Source: Limnoglobus roseus
Lineage (GTDB): Bacteria; Planctomycetota; Planctomycetia; Gemmatales; Gemmataceae
Reading direction: 5' to 3'
DNA: 64,000 nucleotides
Assembly (NCBI RefSeq): GCF_008254045.1
Contig: NZ_CP042425.1
Span: 6,882,001-6,946,000 of the forward strand
Part shown: piece by piece, positions 8,794-16,438 of the stretch
Layout: each line of letters starts with the position of its first letter
Position numbering within the stretch: position 1 is the first letter of the stretch
Made by a program: the position numbers and the translations under genes
Notes under the pieces: model-generated
What the model was told of the DNA's origin: nothing
The model's input: only the letters and a program-made list of their open reading frames with translations
Database searches by the model: none

Positions 8794-10062
8794 ATGAGCA
8801 CGATGACGACTCTCGCTGACCTGAAGGGCCAAACCGTCGCGTTCGCGGCGTCCGGCGGCCTCGATTCCTGCACCGTGACCAAGTGGCTCTCGGAGCACGG
8901 CGTCAATGTCGTCGCCTTCACGGCCGATATCGCCCAGCCGGACGAGACGGACTTCTCCGAGATCGAACGGCGGATGCGGCTCTCTGGCGCGTCGGACTAC
9001 ATCGCGATCCCGCTGCACGACATGATCGCGGAGTCCGGCATCGAGGTCATTCAATTCCAGGCCCGCTACGAAGGCGATTACTGGAACACGACCGGCATCG
9101 GCCGACACGTCATCGTCGCCGGGATGATCCCGGAGATGGCGAAGCGCGGGATCAAGGTCCTCGGCCACGGGGCGACCGGCCGCGGGAACGACCAGGTGCG
9201 GTTCCAGCTTTGCACGAACATGCTCGACCCGACGGTGAGCATCTACGCCCCGTGGCGGGACGAGGCGTTCCTGAGCCGGTTCCGCGGTCGGACGGAAATG
9301 ATCGACTACTGCGAGACGCACAAACTGCCGATCAAGGCATCGCGGTCGGCCCCCTACTCCACCGACGCGAACCTTCTCGGCCTCACCCACGAGGCCGGTC
9401 AACTCGAACACCTGAACGTCGGCCCGTGGTTCGTCACGCCGGGCATGGGCGTGAAGCCGGAACAGGCCCCCGATAAGGTGGAAGAGGTCACGGTCAAGTT
9501 CGAGAACGGCCGACCGGTCGCGATCAACGGCAAGGCCGTCTCGGCATTCCAGGCCATCCAGACCGCCAACGATATCGGCGGCCGGAATGCGGTCGGCATC
9601 TGCTCGCACCTCGTCGAGAACCGCTTCGTTGGCATCAAGTCGCGGGGCGTGTACGAATCGCCGGGGATGGAACTGCTCGGCACCGCGTTCAAGTACCTGC
9701 TGCAACTCGTGCTCGACCGCCGCAGCCGGGAACTGTACGACGCCATCTCGCCGTTCGTGTCGAAGCAGATCTATCAGGGGTACGGCTTCGACCTCGCAAC
9801 TCACATGGCCCGTGAGGCGATCAAGCCGGTCCTGAAGTTGGTGAACGGCACCATCGCGTTGAAGCTCTACAAGGGGGGCGTGACGTTCGCCGCGGCGAAC
9901 GACGTGCCGAACCAGATGTACTCGGAGTCGAACGCCTCGATGGAAGACATCGGAGAGTTCAACCACGCCGACAGCGAAGGCTTCCTGCGCGTGCTGCAAG
10001 TCTCGGCTCGGGCGCTCGCGGCCAACGGGCAAGTCACGCCGCCGAGGTGGGCCAAGCAGTAA
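8794..10062 (+). CDS. argG: argininosuccinate synthase
   Basis: It joins citrulline and aspartate with ATP to give argininosuccinate in arginine biosynthesis. The PP-loop ATP motif AASGGLDSC is at residues 18-26, followed by the aspartate/citrulline site region (GHGATGRGNDQVRFQL and APWRDEAF). At 422 residues it resembles the longer, E. coli-like ArgG class. ATG 8803, 3 codons inside, has AGGA at a better distance and may be the true start. It is a single-gene unit: the divergent gene on the left is the JAMM peptidase, and a strong terminator lies 8 bases after the stop. Confidence 0.97.
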   Translation: MSTMTTLADLKGQTVAFAASGGLDSCTVTKWLSEHGVNVVAFTADIAQPDETDFSEIERRMRLSGASDYIAIPLHDMIAESGIEVIQFQARYEGDYWNTTGIGRHVIVAGMIPEMAKRGIKVLGHGATGRGNDQVRFQLCTNMLDPTVSIYAPWRDEAFLSRFRGRTEMIDYCETHKLPIKASRSAPYSTDANLLGLTHEAGQLEHLNVGPWFVTPGMGVKPEQAPDKVEEVTVKFENGRPVAINGKAVSAFQAIQTANDIGGRNAVGICSHLVENRFVGIKSRGVYESPGMELLGTAFKYLLQLVLDRRSRELYDAISPFVSKQIYQGYGFDLATHMAREAIKPVLKLVNGTIALKLYKGGVTFAAANDVPNQMYSESNASMEDIGEFNHADSEGFLRVLQVSARALAANGQVTPPRWAKQ

Positions 10063-10070
10063 CAGAGACA

Positions 10071-10119
10071 AAATAGAAGAGGGGTGGTCGAACCGAGTTC
10101 GACCACCCCTCTTCTATTT
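10071..10119. terminator. bidirectional hairpin terminator after argG
   Basis: A perfect 22-base inverted repeat (10071-10092 and 10098-10119) with a 5-base CCGAG loop. The arms begin AAATAGAAGAGG and end GGTGGTCGAA, so the stem is flanked by A-rich sequence on one side and T-rich on the other. It sits between convergent argG and the small secreted protein at 10134, so it can serve both strands. Confidence 0.9.
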
Positions 10120-10133
10120 CACCGTCAACCGGT

Positions 10134-10415
10134 TTAACGGCCGGCCGGCGGGAAGTACGGGTTAGCGGGAGCAGCCGTCGGCGGGGCATAGTACGCGCCC
10201 GTCAGCGGGGCCGCCGTCTGGAAGTGGGCGTTGTACGGCCAGTACAGGTACCACGGAGCGGCCTGGAGCGCGGGGAGCGGTTGCTTCCCGAAGAACCGAG
10301 CGAACGGCCCCGGCCCGGCTTGTTGGCCCGGCATCGCGCTAAACGGGCCGCCCGCGGCCGACGCGACGCCCGTCAGGGCGACCATGGTCATCACGGCGAA
10401 AATGATCTTCTTCAT
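10134..10415 (-). CDS. small secreted Pro/Ala/Tyr-rich hypothetical protein
   Basis: A 93-residue protein. ATG 10415 is chosen because it begins a clear signal peptide (MKKIIFAVMTMVALTGVASA, cleavage near AAG); a 12-residue upstream extension would spoil it. The mature part is aromatic and Pro/Ala rich (WYLYWPYNAHF, APPTAAPANPYFPP) with no recognised domain. Such short secreted proteins are common in Gemmata-type genomes and the function is unknown. It converges with argG over the shared terminator. Confidence 0.75.
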   Translation of the reverse strand: MKKIIFAVMTMVALTGVASAAGGPFSAMPGQQAGPGPFARFFGKQPLPALQAAPWYLYWPYNAHFQTAAPLTGAYYAPPTAAPANPYFPPAGR

Positions 10416-10618
10416 GTCTGTCCTCTCGGCGGTTTCGATCCTTCGAAACAATGGCGCACTCCCTACGAGCGCGCCGAGATTGTTCAGCAGGACTACTATC
10501 CCTGACAGTTTCCAAGATGGGAGGATCGCGGGGAAAAATGCCCGCGATCGAATCGGGGTCGTGCCAGTCGATTCGGAGGATCACGCCTCCCCGGTATTGC
10601 TGGCGAGGTTTGCCTTGC

Positions 10619-11326
10619 TTACTTGTTTTTCCCAGTCAGTACGCCCGGCAGGGTTTCAACGGGAGCGGCCGGGGCGATTTGGACGGGAATCGCGGTTGTG
10701 TTGACGGCTTGAGGAGCCTTTACCACTCCGGCAGGTTGATCGGATTGTACGGTCGTGCTCACGGGACACCCGCCGGGGGTGGCACACGGCGTTGCGTCAA
10801 TTGTTGCGGAACCACTCGACGTGTAACACTGGCCGCCCGTCGAACCACACTTGCCCAGGCTCAGACTCGAGCCGCACTTGTGGGCGAGGGGGTTCACGCG
10901 GTGGAAGACGTTCTTGAGCGTGCAGAGCGAATAGTGCCCCCAGCCGAGGCCGTGACCGCTCAGCCCCTTTGCCCAACCGCACGAGCCGGAACCCGGGACC
11001 GGGCCGTTGTACCGGAGGTCCGAGGTCCAGGGGCCGTAGGGTTCGAACGGGTAGTAGCCGGCGTACGGGCCGTAGTTGAACAACGGGCCGTGGAAGTGGA
11101 TGCGACTCAGGAAGCCGATGCAGAACCCGCCGCAGCCGAACGGCGGGAAGTGCGGGTGAGCCGGCCCGGGTTGCATGGCGTAACTCGGATACCCGTAACC
11201 CACGGCAGGTGCGGGCGTCGCGGCCGTTGCGCAGTTTTCACCCGCAGGGCATTGCGCTCGAAGTGAATTCGATGTCGCGAGCAGGGCCGGAAAGAGAAGC
11301 AGTGAGGTAAGGAGCCGTTTGGTCAT
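10619..11326 (-). CDS. secreted Gly/Pro/Cys-rich hypothetical protein
   Basis: A 235-residue exported protein starting at ATG 11326 with a signal peptide (MTKRLLTSLLLFPALLATSN). The mature chain is rich in Pro, Gly, Tyr and Phe (HPHFPPFGCGGFCIGFLS, YGPYAGYYPFEPYGPW) and has paired cysteines (CPAGENC, CGSSLSLGKCGSTGGQC) that could form disulfides. The frame is open far upstream, but that part is not protein-like and overlaps the PHP gene start region. No family recognised. It shares the signal peptide plus P/G/Y style of the gene at 10134 and may be an envelope component; that is inference. Confidence 0.75.
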   Translation of the reverse strand: MTKRLLTSLLLFPALLATSNSLRAQCPAGENCATAATPAPAVGYGYPSYAMQPGPAHPHFPPFGCGGFCIGFLSRIHFHGPLFNYGPYAGYYPFEPYGPWTSDLRYNGPVPGSGSCGWAKGLSGHGLGWGHYSLCTLKNVFHRVNPLAHKCGSSLSLGKCGSTGGQCYTSSGSATIDATPCATPGGCPVSTTVQSDQPAGVVKAPQAVNTTAIPVQIAPAAPVETLPGVLTGKNK

Positions 11327-11478
11327 GGAGTGCGTCCTGTGCACGGGTGCGTGGCGAGAAGGGCCGACGGGTGCCCATCCCTGGTACCGTCGGAATTGTT
11401 CCCGGAAATCGCCCGTTCGCAAGTGATTTCGTCGTCGATGTGGGGTGATGCAGGTCCAGGAACGGCGGCAGTGATCGG

Positions 11479-12402
11479 TTAATTGCGCAGTTCGACAGAG
11501 GGCGTGCGGTCCCCTCCCCCGGCACAGCCGGCGGAAGTGGCCGACTGTCGGAACCGCAACAAATCGTGCATCGGGATCGTTCGGCAGCCGACGCGCCGCT
11601 CCGGACCGTGACAATCGCTCCCGCCGGTGCAACCTAAACCGAGTTCCCCGGCCCACGCTCGCAGTTCGAGACTTCGCGAGTAGGTGACAGCCGGGAACTG
11701 CACTTCGACCCCGCCCAATCCCCAATCCCGCAACACGGTGAGTTGATCGCGAGAGAACTCGGCCGACGGGTGAGCGAGAGATGCCACACCGCCGGCGGCG
11801 CGAACTCGGTCGAGGGCATCTCGAAGGGAAATGACGCGCAACCGGTCAACCTGCCCACTTAGCGGCAGGACGAAGTGACGGAAGGCGTCGTGCAGGCGTC
11901 GAACCACGCCGGCCCGGACGAGTTCCCGCGCCACGTGACGGCGGCCGAGGCTGGGCGTTGAGACCGCGAGGTGATCCCAGTTCGATTCGATCAGACTCAG
12001 ACCCCGTTCGCGAAGGAGTTGGCGAAACTGCTGAAACCGTCTCTCGCGGGCTTCTTGGAGCTGGCGGAGCATCTCTTGGAATGCGACATCGGGCCGGACA
12101 AAGTACGCAAGAAGGTGGTACTCGCGGTCGTCCCAGAAGGTGCTCAGTTCCACGCCGGGGATCAGTTCGATCGGAGAGCGGTTCGCCCGGATTGCGGCTT
12201 CCGCCTCCGCGAACCCGGCCGTCGTGTCGTGGTCGGTGATGGCGACGGCTTTCAGACCGGCTTGGACCGCGAACGCCACGATTTGCGAGGCCGTGAACTC
12301 CCCGTCGCTCGCCAGGGTGTGCGTATGCAGGTCGGCGAGGGCGGGGCGGGCGAGATTAGCCGCGTGCTGACAAAGGGCTGTAAACGGCTGGCGGCGTGGC
12401 AC
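11479..12402 (-). CDS. PHP-domain metal-dependent phosphoesterase
   Basis: A 307-residue PHP (polymerase and histidinol phosphatase) domain protein. Metal ligands are visible in DLHTHTLASDGEFTA (about residues 21-35), AITDHDTTAGF (about 53-63), a central SLAHPSAEF (about 213) and GSDCHGPE (about 260). This layout matches stand-alone PHP proteins related to RNase AM/YciV, which degrade short nucleotides or 3',5'-bisphosphates. The start is a GTG one base after the nusB stop, so the two are probably co-translated, which fits an RNA-related job; the exact substrate is not shown by the sequence. Confidence 0.9.
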   Translation of the reverse strand: MPRRQPFTALCQHAANLARPALADLHTHTLASDGEFTASQIVAFAVQAGLKAVAITDHDTTAGFAEAEAAIRANRSPIELIPGVELSTFWDDREYHLLAYFVRPDVAFQEMLRQLQEARERRFQQFRQLLRERGLSLIESNWDHLAVSTPSLGRRHVARELVRAGVVRRLHDAFRHFVLPLSGQVDRLRVISLRDALDRVRAAGGVASLAHPSAEFSRDQLTVLRDWGLGGVEVQFPAVTYSRSLELRAWAGELGLGCTGGSDCHGPERRVGCRTIPMHDLLRFRQSATSAGCAGGGDRTPSVELRN

Positions 12403-12403
12403 G

Positions 12404-12865
12404 TCACTCGGCCGCCGCGACTGGTTCGGCGGGGGTGGGCACAGGCGGTGCGGCTTGTTTCTTCTTGATGATCTTGTCGAGAATGCCGTTCACGAACCCC
12501 GGCGAGTCGGCCGACCCGTACCGCCGGGCTAACTCGATCACTTCGTCGATCGCCACGGCCGGCGGCGTCGGCTCGGCGGCGTGGATCATCTCGTAGGTGC
12601 CGATCCGCAACAAGTTCCGGTCCACCGGCAACATCCGGTTGATCCGCCAGTTCTCGGCCGTGGCCGAGATACTCGCGTCGATGGCCGCCTGGTTGCTGAG
12701 AACTTCGTCGTAAATTCTGAGGCAGAACTCGACGGCGTCCCCGTCCCGGATGAGGCGGTCGCGGGCGAACTTTTCGATGGCCTTCCGCGAGATCGGCTTC
12801 GGGTTCTGGTCCTTCTGAAAGAGCAGTTGGAGGGCGACTTCACGGGCACGGGAGCGGCGGGTCAT
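12404..12865 (-). CDS. nusB: transcription antitermination factor NusB
   Basis: NusB with NusE (S10) binds boxA RNA in rRNA antitermination. The 153-residue protein starts MTRRSRAREVALQLLFQKDQ and contains the family helix MLPVDRNLLRIGTYEMIHA followed by PPAVAIDEVIELARRYGSAD and SPGFVNGILDKI. A short acidic/Ala tail follows. Upstream genes are divergent, so this is the first gene of a nusB-PHP unit. Confidence 0.97.
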   Translation of the reverse strand: MTRRSRAREVALQLLFQKDQNPKPISRKAIEKFARDRLIRDGDAVEFCLRIYDEVLSNQAAIDASISATAENWRINRMLPVDRNLLRIGTYEMIHAAEPTPPAVAIDEVIELARRYGSADSPGFVNGILDKIIKKKQAAPPVPTPAEPVAAAE

Positions 12866-12957
12866 GCGAGTACATCCACGGGAAACGACCGAAAGGGCTA
12901 GTATATCGAAACCGGCCGCGCACGTTCTACAACGACATCCCCAAGAGGTGCTGTCCC

Positions 12958-13950
12958 ATGTCCCGCTTTCGCGTCGTGATTACCGACTTCCTGGACGATG
13001 ACTTGGCCACCGAACGAGCCACGCTCGACGACATCGCGGACCTGACCGCGTGCAACGCCATGTCCGAAGACGAACTCGTCGGCAAGGTCGAAGAGGCCGA
13101 CGCGGTGATGCTGTACCACAACATCAACTTGACCGCGAAGACCATCGAACGGCTGACGAAATGTAAGCTCATCGTCCGGTGCGGCGTCGGGTTCGACAAC
13201 GTTGATCGCGTGTTCGCCCGGTCACGGGGCATTCCGGTTGCCAACGTCCCGGACTACGGCACGGAGGAAGTGGCCGACTCCGCCATCGGCCTGATGCTCG
13301 CCCTGACCCGCGGCATCCACCTCTACAACAACCGCCTCCAGCGCAGCCTCGGCCCGTGGTCGTACACGCAGGCGAATGCGCTGGCCCGACTTCGCGGCCG
13401 CGTGCTCGGCATCCTCGGCCTCGGCCGCATCGGGACGGCCACCGCCCTGCGGGCGAAAGCCCTGGGGATGAAGGTGATCTTCTTCGACCCGTACCTCGCC
13501 GACGGCATCGACAAGGCCGTCGGCATCACGCGGGTGGACACGTTAGAGAGCCTGCTGGAACAGAGTTTCGTCCTCAGTCCCCACTGCCCGCTCACGCCGG
13601 AAACGCACCACATCATCAACGCGACCACGCTCGCGCTGATGCCGAAGGGATCGTACCTTGTGAACACCTCGCGCGGGGCCGTCGTCGATCTCGCGTGCAT
13701 TCCCGAGGCGATCGAGTCCGGCCAACTCGCCGGGGCGGGTATCGACGTTTTCCCGCACGAGCCGCCGCCGACGAACCACCCGCTGATCGACGCCTGGCGC
13801 GACCACTCACACCCGGCCCACGACCGCGTCATTATCAACCCGCACGCCGCCTTTTACTCGCAGGAAGGGCTGCACGACATCCGCGTGAAGAGTGCCGCGG
13901 CGTGCCGTCGGGCGTTGCTCGGCGTGCCGCTGAGAAACGTGGTGAATTGA
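12958..13950 (+). CDS. CtBP-like D-isomer-specific 2-hydroxyacid dehydrogenase
   Basis: An NAD(P)-dependent oxidoreductase of 330 residues. It has the nucleotide motif LGILGLGRIGTATALRAKALG (about residues 143-163) and the catalytic triad Arg in VNTSRGAVVD, Glu in IDVFPHEPPP and His in INPHAAFYS. The overall similarity is to the C-terminal-binding-protein-like branch rather than SerA, and there is no ACT domain. Substrate cannot be assigned. SD-like GAGGTG precedes the ATG. It converges with the glycosyltransferase on its right with 3 bases between stops. Confidence 0.92.
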   Translation: MSRFRVVITDFLDDDLATERATLDDIADLTACNAMSEDELVGKVEEADAVMLYHNINLTAKTIERLTKCKLIVRCGVGFDNVDRVFARSRGIPVANVPDYGTEEVADSAIGLMLALTRGIHLYNNRLQRSLGPWSYTQANALARLRGRVLGILGLGRIGTATALRAKALGMKVIFFDPYLADGIDKAVGITRVDTLESLLEQSFVLSPHCPLTPETHHIINATTLALMPKGSYLVNTSRGAVVDLACIPEAIESGQLAGAGIDVFPHEPPPTNHPLIDAWRDHSHPAHDRVIINPHAAFYSQEGLHDIRVKSAAACRRALLGVPLRNVVN

Positions 13951-13953
13951 CCC

Positions 13954-15105
13954 TCAAGCCGCCCGCCGAACCTGGGTCGCGGGGCCACGCAACACGCTCT
14001 CGACGTATCCGAAAAGTTCCGACTCGTAGCGTGCGGCGTTGAATGGCACCGCGTTCCGGCGGGCGTCCATCGGATCGAACCGATCCTCGTTTTGTTCGAA
14101 TCGCTCCATCGCCGCGATGACGGCATCGGTCCGCTGTTCGTCGAAAAACACCCCGGTCGGGTGGGAACCGCCGAGGGGCCGCACCGTCTCGGAACTTCCG
14201 CCCCGGCTGAACGCGATCACCGGGCACCCGCACGCCTGGGCTTCCACCGGCACGATGCCGAAATCTTCTTCGGATGGGAACAACACTGCCCTGGCCCGAC
14301 GGTAGTGGTTGCGGATCACTTCGTCGGACTGCCGCCCGAGGAATTGCACGGTCGGCCCGGCCATTTTCCGCAACTTCGCGGCGTGCTGGCCCGTGCCGAT
14401 GACGACGAGTTTCCGGCCCAACCGCGTACAGGCTTCGACCGCCAGATCGAACCGCTTGTACGGGGCTAAGGCCGAGACGATCAGGTAAAAGTCATCGCGT
14501 TGCGTCGCGGCCGGGGTATAAAAATTCGTGTCCACCGGCGGGTAGATCACGACGCTGTCGCGGTCGTAGCACTCGCGGATACGCTGACGAATCGTTTCAC
14601 TGATGGCCACGAAGTGCGTCACACCGTCGGCCGTACGGCGGTCCCAATCACGAAGCCAACGGAGGAGTCGGTCGAGCGCGGCCGCCTTCACGCGGCTCAA
14701 CCGTCCGGGTCGAAAGTAGGCGTCCCGCATGTGCCAGGCGTATCGCATCGGCGTGAAGCAATAGCTGATGTGCGGCGTCCCCGCCGGCGGCGTCGCAGCC
14801 TTCGCGAGACAATGGCTGAAACTCAACAGCAGATCACATTCGGGAATGGACCACTTGGCCGCCCACGGGAACAGCGGCAGAAGGTAGCGGTAATAGCGGT
14901 GAACGCCGGGCAGGCGGTTCAGCATGCTCGTTCGCGGTGCCAGGCGCTCGATGGCGGGCGAAACCGAGCCGCGATGATGGAACGCGGTAAAAAGTTTAGC
15001 ATCCGGCCACCGATGACAGGCCGGCTCCAGGCACTTCTCGCCGCCCCTCATGCCGGTGAGCCAGTCGTGAACCAACATCACCCGTCGTCCATCGCCCATG
15101 TCCAA
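13954..15105 (-). CDS. GT4-type glycosyltransferase
   Basis: A 383-residue GT-B fold glycosyltransferase. The N-terminal part has VMLVHDWLTGMRGGEKCLE and the C-terminal nucleotide-sugar region has LVIGTGQHAAKLRKMAG and then AVLFPSEEDFGIVPVEAQACGCPVIAFSRGGSSETV, where the E-x7-E type motif (E in SEEDFG and E in VEAQA) identifies family 4. It likely adds a sugar in exopolysaccharide or LPS assembly; donor and acceptor are unknown. An alternative start is the ATG at MLVHDW, 9 codons downstream. No polysaccharide cluster surrounds it. Confidence 0.9.
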   Translation of the reverse strand: MDMGDGRRVMLVHDWLTGMRGGEKCLEPACHRWPDAKLFTAFHHRGSVSPAIERLAPRTSMLNRLPGVHRYYRYLLPLFPWAAKWSIPECDLLLSFSHCLAKAATPPAGTPHISYCFTPMRYAWHMRDAYFRPGRLSRVKAAALDRLLRWLRDWDRRTADGVTHFVAISETIRQRIRECYDRDSVVIYPPVDTNFYTPAATQRDDFYLIVSALAPYKRFDLAVEACTRLGRKLVVIGTGQHAAKLRKMAGPTVQFLGRQSDEVIRNHYRRARAVLFPSEEDFGIVPVEAQACGCPVIAFSRGGSSETVRPLGGSHPTGVFFDEQRTDAVIAAMERFEQNEDRFDPMDARRNAVPFNAARYESELFGYVESVLRGPATQVRRAA

Positions 15106-15483
15106 GCCCAGTACGGTTTCACGGCATTTTTTCGGACGCGGGATGATACCCTTTCCGTTTGTAATCGGGGAAGAGGAACCCGGAACCCGGAACTGTCAGC
15201 GATTCCGACAGTATCAATTGTGACACTCTTGTAACGATCAGAGACAATGATGGTCGCGGGATTCCCCCTGAAAGGTGTTGTCAGAGTTGCGTAAGGTGAG
15301 TTATCGTTGTAGGTTAAATGGAATTATTCCGGGTCCGCGAAGCGTAGTTTCTGTTGTGACGGAGCGGTTCGTAACCCGGAATGTTATCTCCGCGAAACAT
15401 CTGTTAGCCCCGGTACGCACGATCGCGCCGACCGATGCCGTCCTGAAATCGTGCGACTGTCGTTGCTGAGAAGTGAGGGTGAC
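15106..15483. other. 378-base divergent intergenic region, probable promoters
   Basis: No convincing gene. It separates the leftward glycosyltransferase and the rightward PP2C phosphatase, so both promoters should be here. A short tandem GGAACCC repeat near 15176-15190 and an imperfect hairpin (CTGTC...GACAG, near 15196-15210) are visible. No clear sigma-70 or sigma-54 consensus could be set with confidence. Confidence 0.5.
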
Positions 15484-16239
15484 ATGGCTTTTTCTCTTTC
15501 CATCGGCAAGTGCAGCCTGCTCGGCAACTACCGTGAGAACAACGAAGACTCGATTGACGTGAAGCAGTTCCCGGACATGATCGTTTCGATCGTGGCCGAC
15601 GGAATGGGCGGTCAGGCGGCCGGCGAAATCGCCAGCAAGCGGGCGATCGAAATCATCCCCCGCGAGTTGCGGAAGAACCTTTCCTCGCACCTCAACGGCG
15701 AGGGCGTCAAGTCCGTGACGCGGCGGGCCATTGCCCAGGCGAACGAAGAAATCATGGCGATGGGCGCGCTCGACAAAGACATGAAGAACATGGGCACGAC
15801 CGTCGTGCTCGCCATCTGGCGGAAGGGGAATGAAATCTTCATCACCGGCGTCGGCGACAGCCGGGCGTATCTGATCCGCAACAAGAAAATCCAGCAACTC
15901 ACCATCGACCACTCGCTCGCCCGCGCACTCGTTGAAGCGAAGACGATTTCCGAAGCCGAGGCGAAGGACCACCGATTCAAGAACGTCCTGTGGAAGTACC
16001 TCGGCTCGAAAGAAGTCGGCGAAGGACCGGACGTGTCCGGCATCCCGATTCAGGCGGGCGACCGCTTCCTGCTCTGCACCGACGGACTCACCGGCGCCGT
16101 GGGAGACGAGCAATTGGCCAGTTTCGTCACGCAACAAACCGACATGCAGGTGTGTGCGGAAGCCCTCGGTCAGTTGGCCCTCGATTCCGGCTCACGCGAT
16201 AACGTCTCCTGCGTCGTGATCGAAGTTCAGGAAAGTTAA
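15484..16239 (+). CDS. PP2C-family serine/threonine protein phosphatase
   Basis: A 251-residue PPM/PP2C phosphatase consisting only of the catalytic domain. Motifs in order: NYRENNEDS (motif 1, metal Asp), VADGMGGQAAGE (motif 2), GTTVVLAIW, VGDSRAYLIR (motif 5), DHSLARALVEA, LLCTDGLTG (motif 8) and SRDNVSCVVIE (final metal Asp-Asn). It removes phosphate from Ser/Thr, opposing Hanks-type kinases such as the one at 51031 in this window, although they are not adjacent. Start ATG 15484 has GTGAGGGTGAC just upstream; the extra 11 upstream codons are unlike the family. Confidence 0.94.
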   Translation: MAFSLSIGKCSLLGNYRENNEDSIDVKQFPDMIVSIVADGMGGQAAGEIASKRAIEIIPRELRKNLSSHLNGEGVKSVTRRAIAQANEEIMAMGALDKDMKNMGTTVVLAIWRKGNEIFITGVGDSRAYLIRNKKIQQLTIDHSLARALVEAKTISEAEAKDHRFKNVLWKYLGSKEVGEGPDVSGIPIQAGDRFLLCTDGLTGAVGDEQLASFVTQQTDMQVCAEALGQLALDSGSRDNVSCVVIEVQES

Positions 16240-16438
16240 CCGAGAGATTGCGGGTCGTTCACGGATGGCCGGGAGGAAACTCCCGGCCTTCGTCATTTCC
16301 GGCTCAAGTCCCTGCCCCGAAAGTCGGCCGCTCGCGGTTGAAAACTACCCAGTTTCAACTCTTTCGCTGTCTCCCTCAGAACTTGGCTAGCGGGCAACCG
16401 ATAACTCTGGTATTCGGCCCGCGGGAGGCTTCGTGGAG

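Noticed and set aside
8169..8921. N-terminal 251-codon extension of sucA
   Set aside because: It crosses the JAMM gene in another frame and lacks family similarity; ATG 8168 gives the normal E1 start and length.
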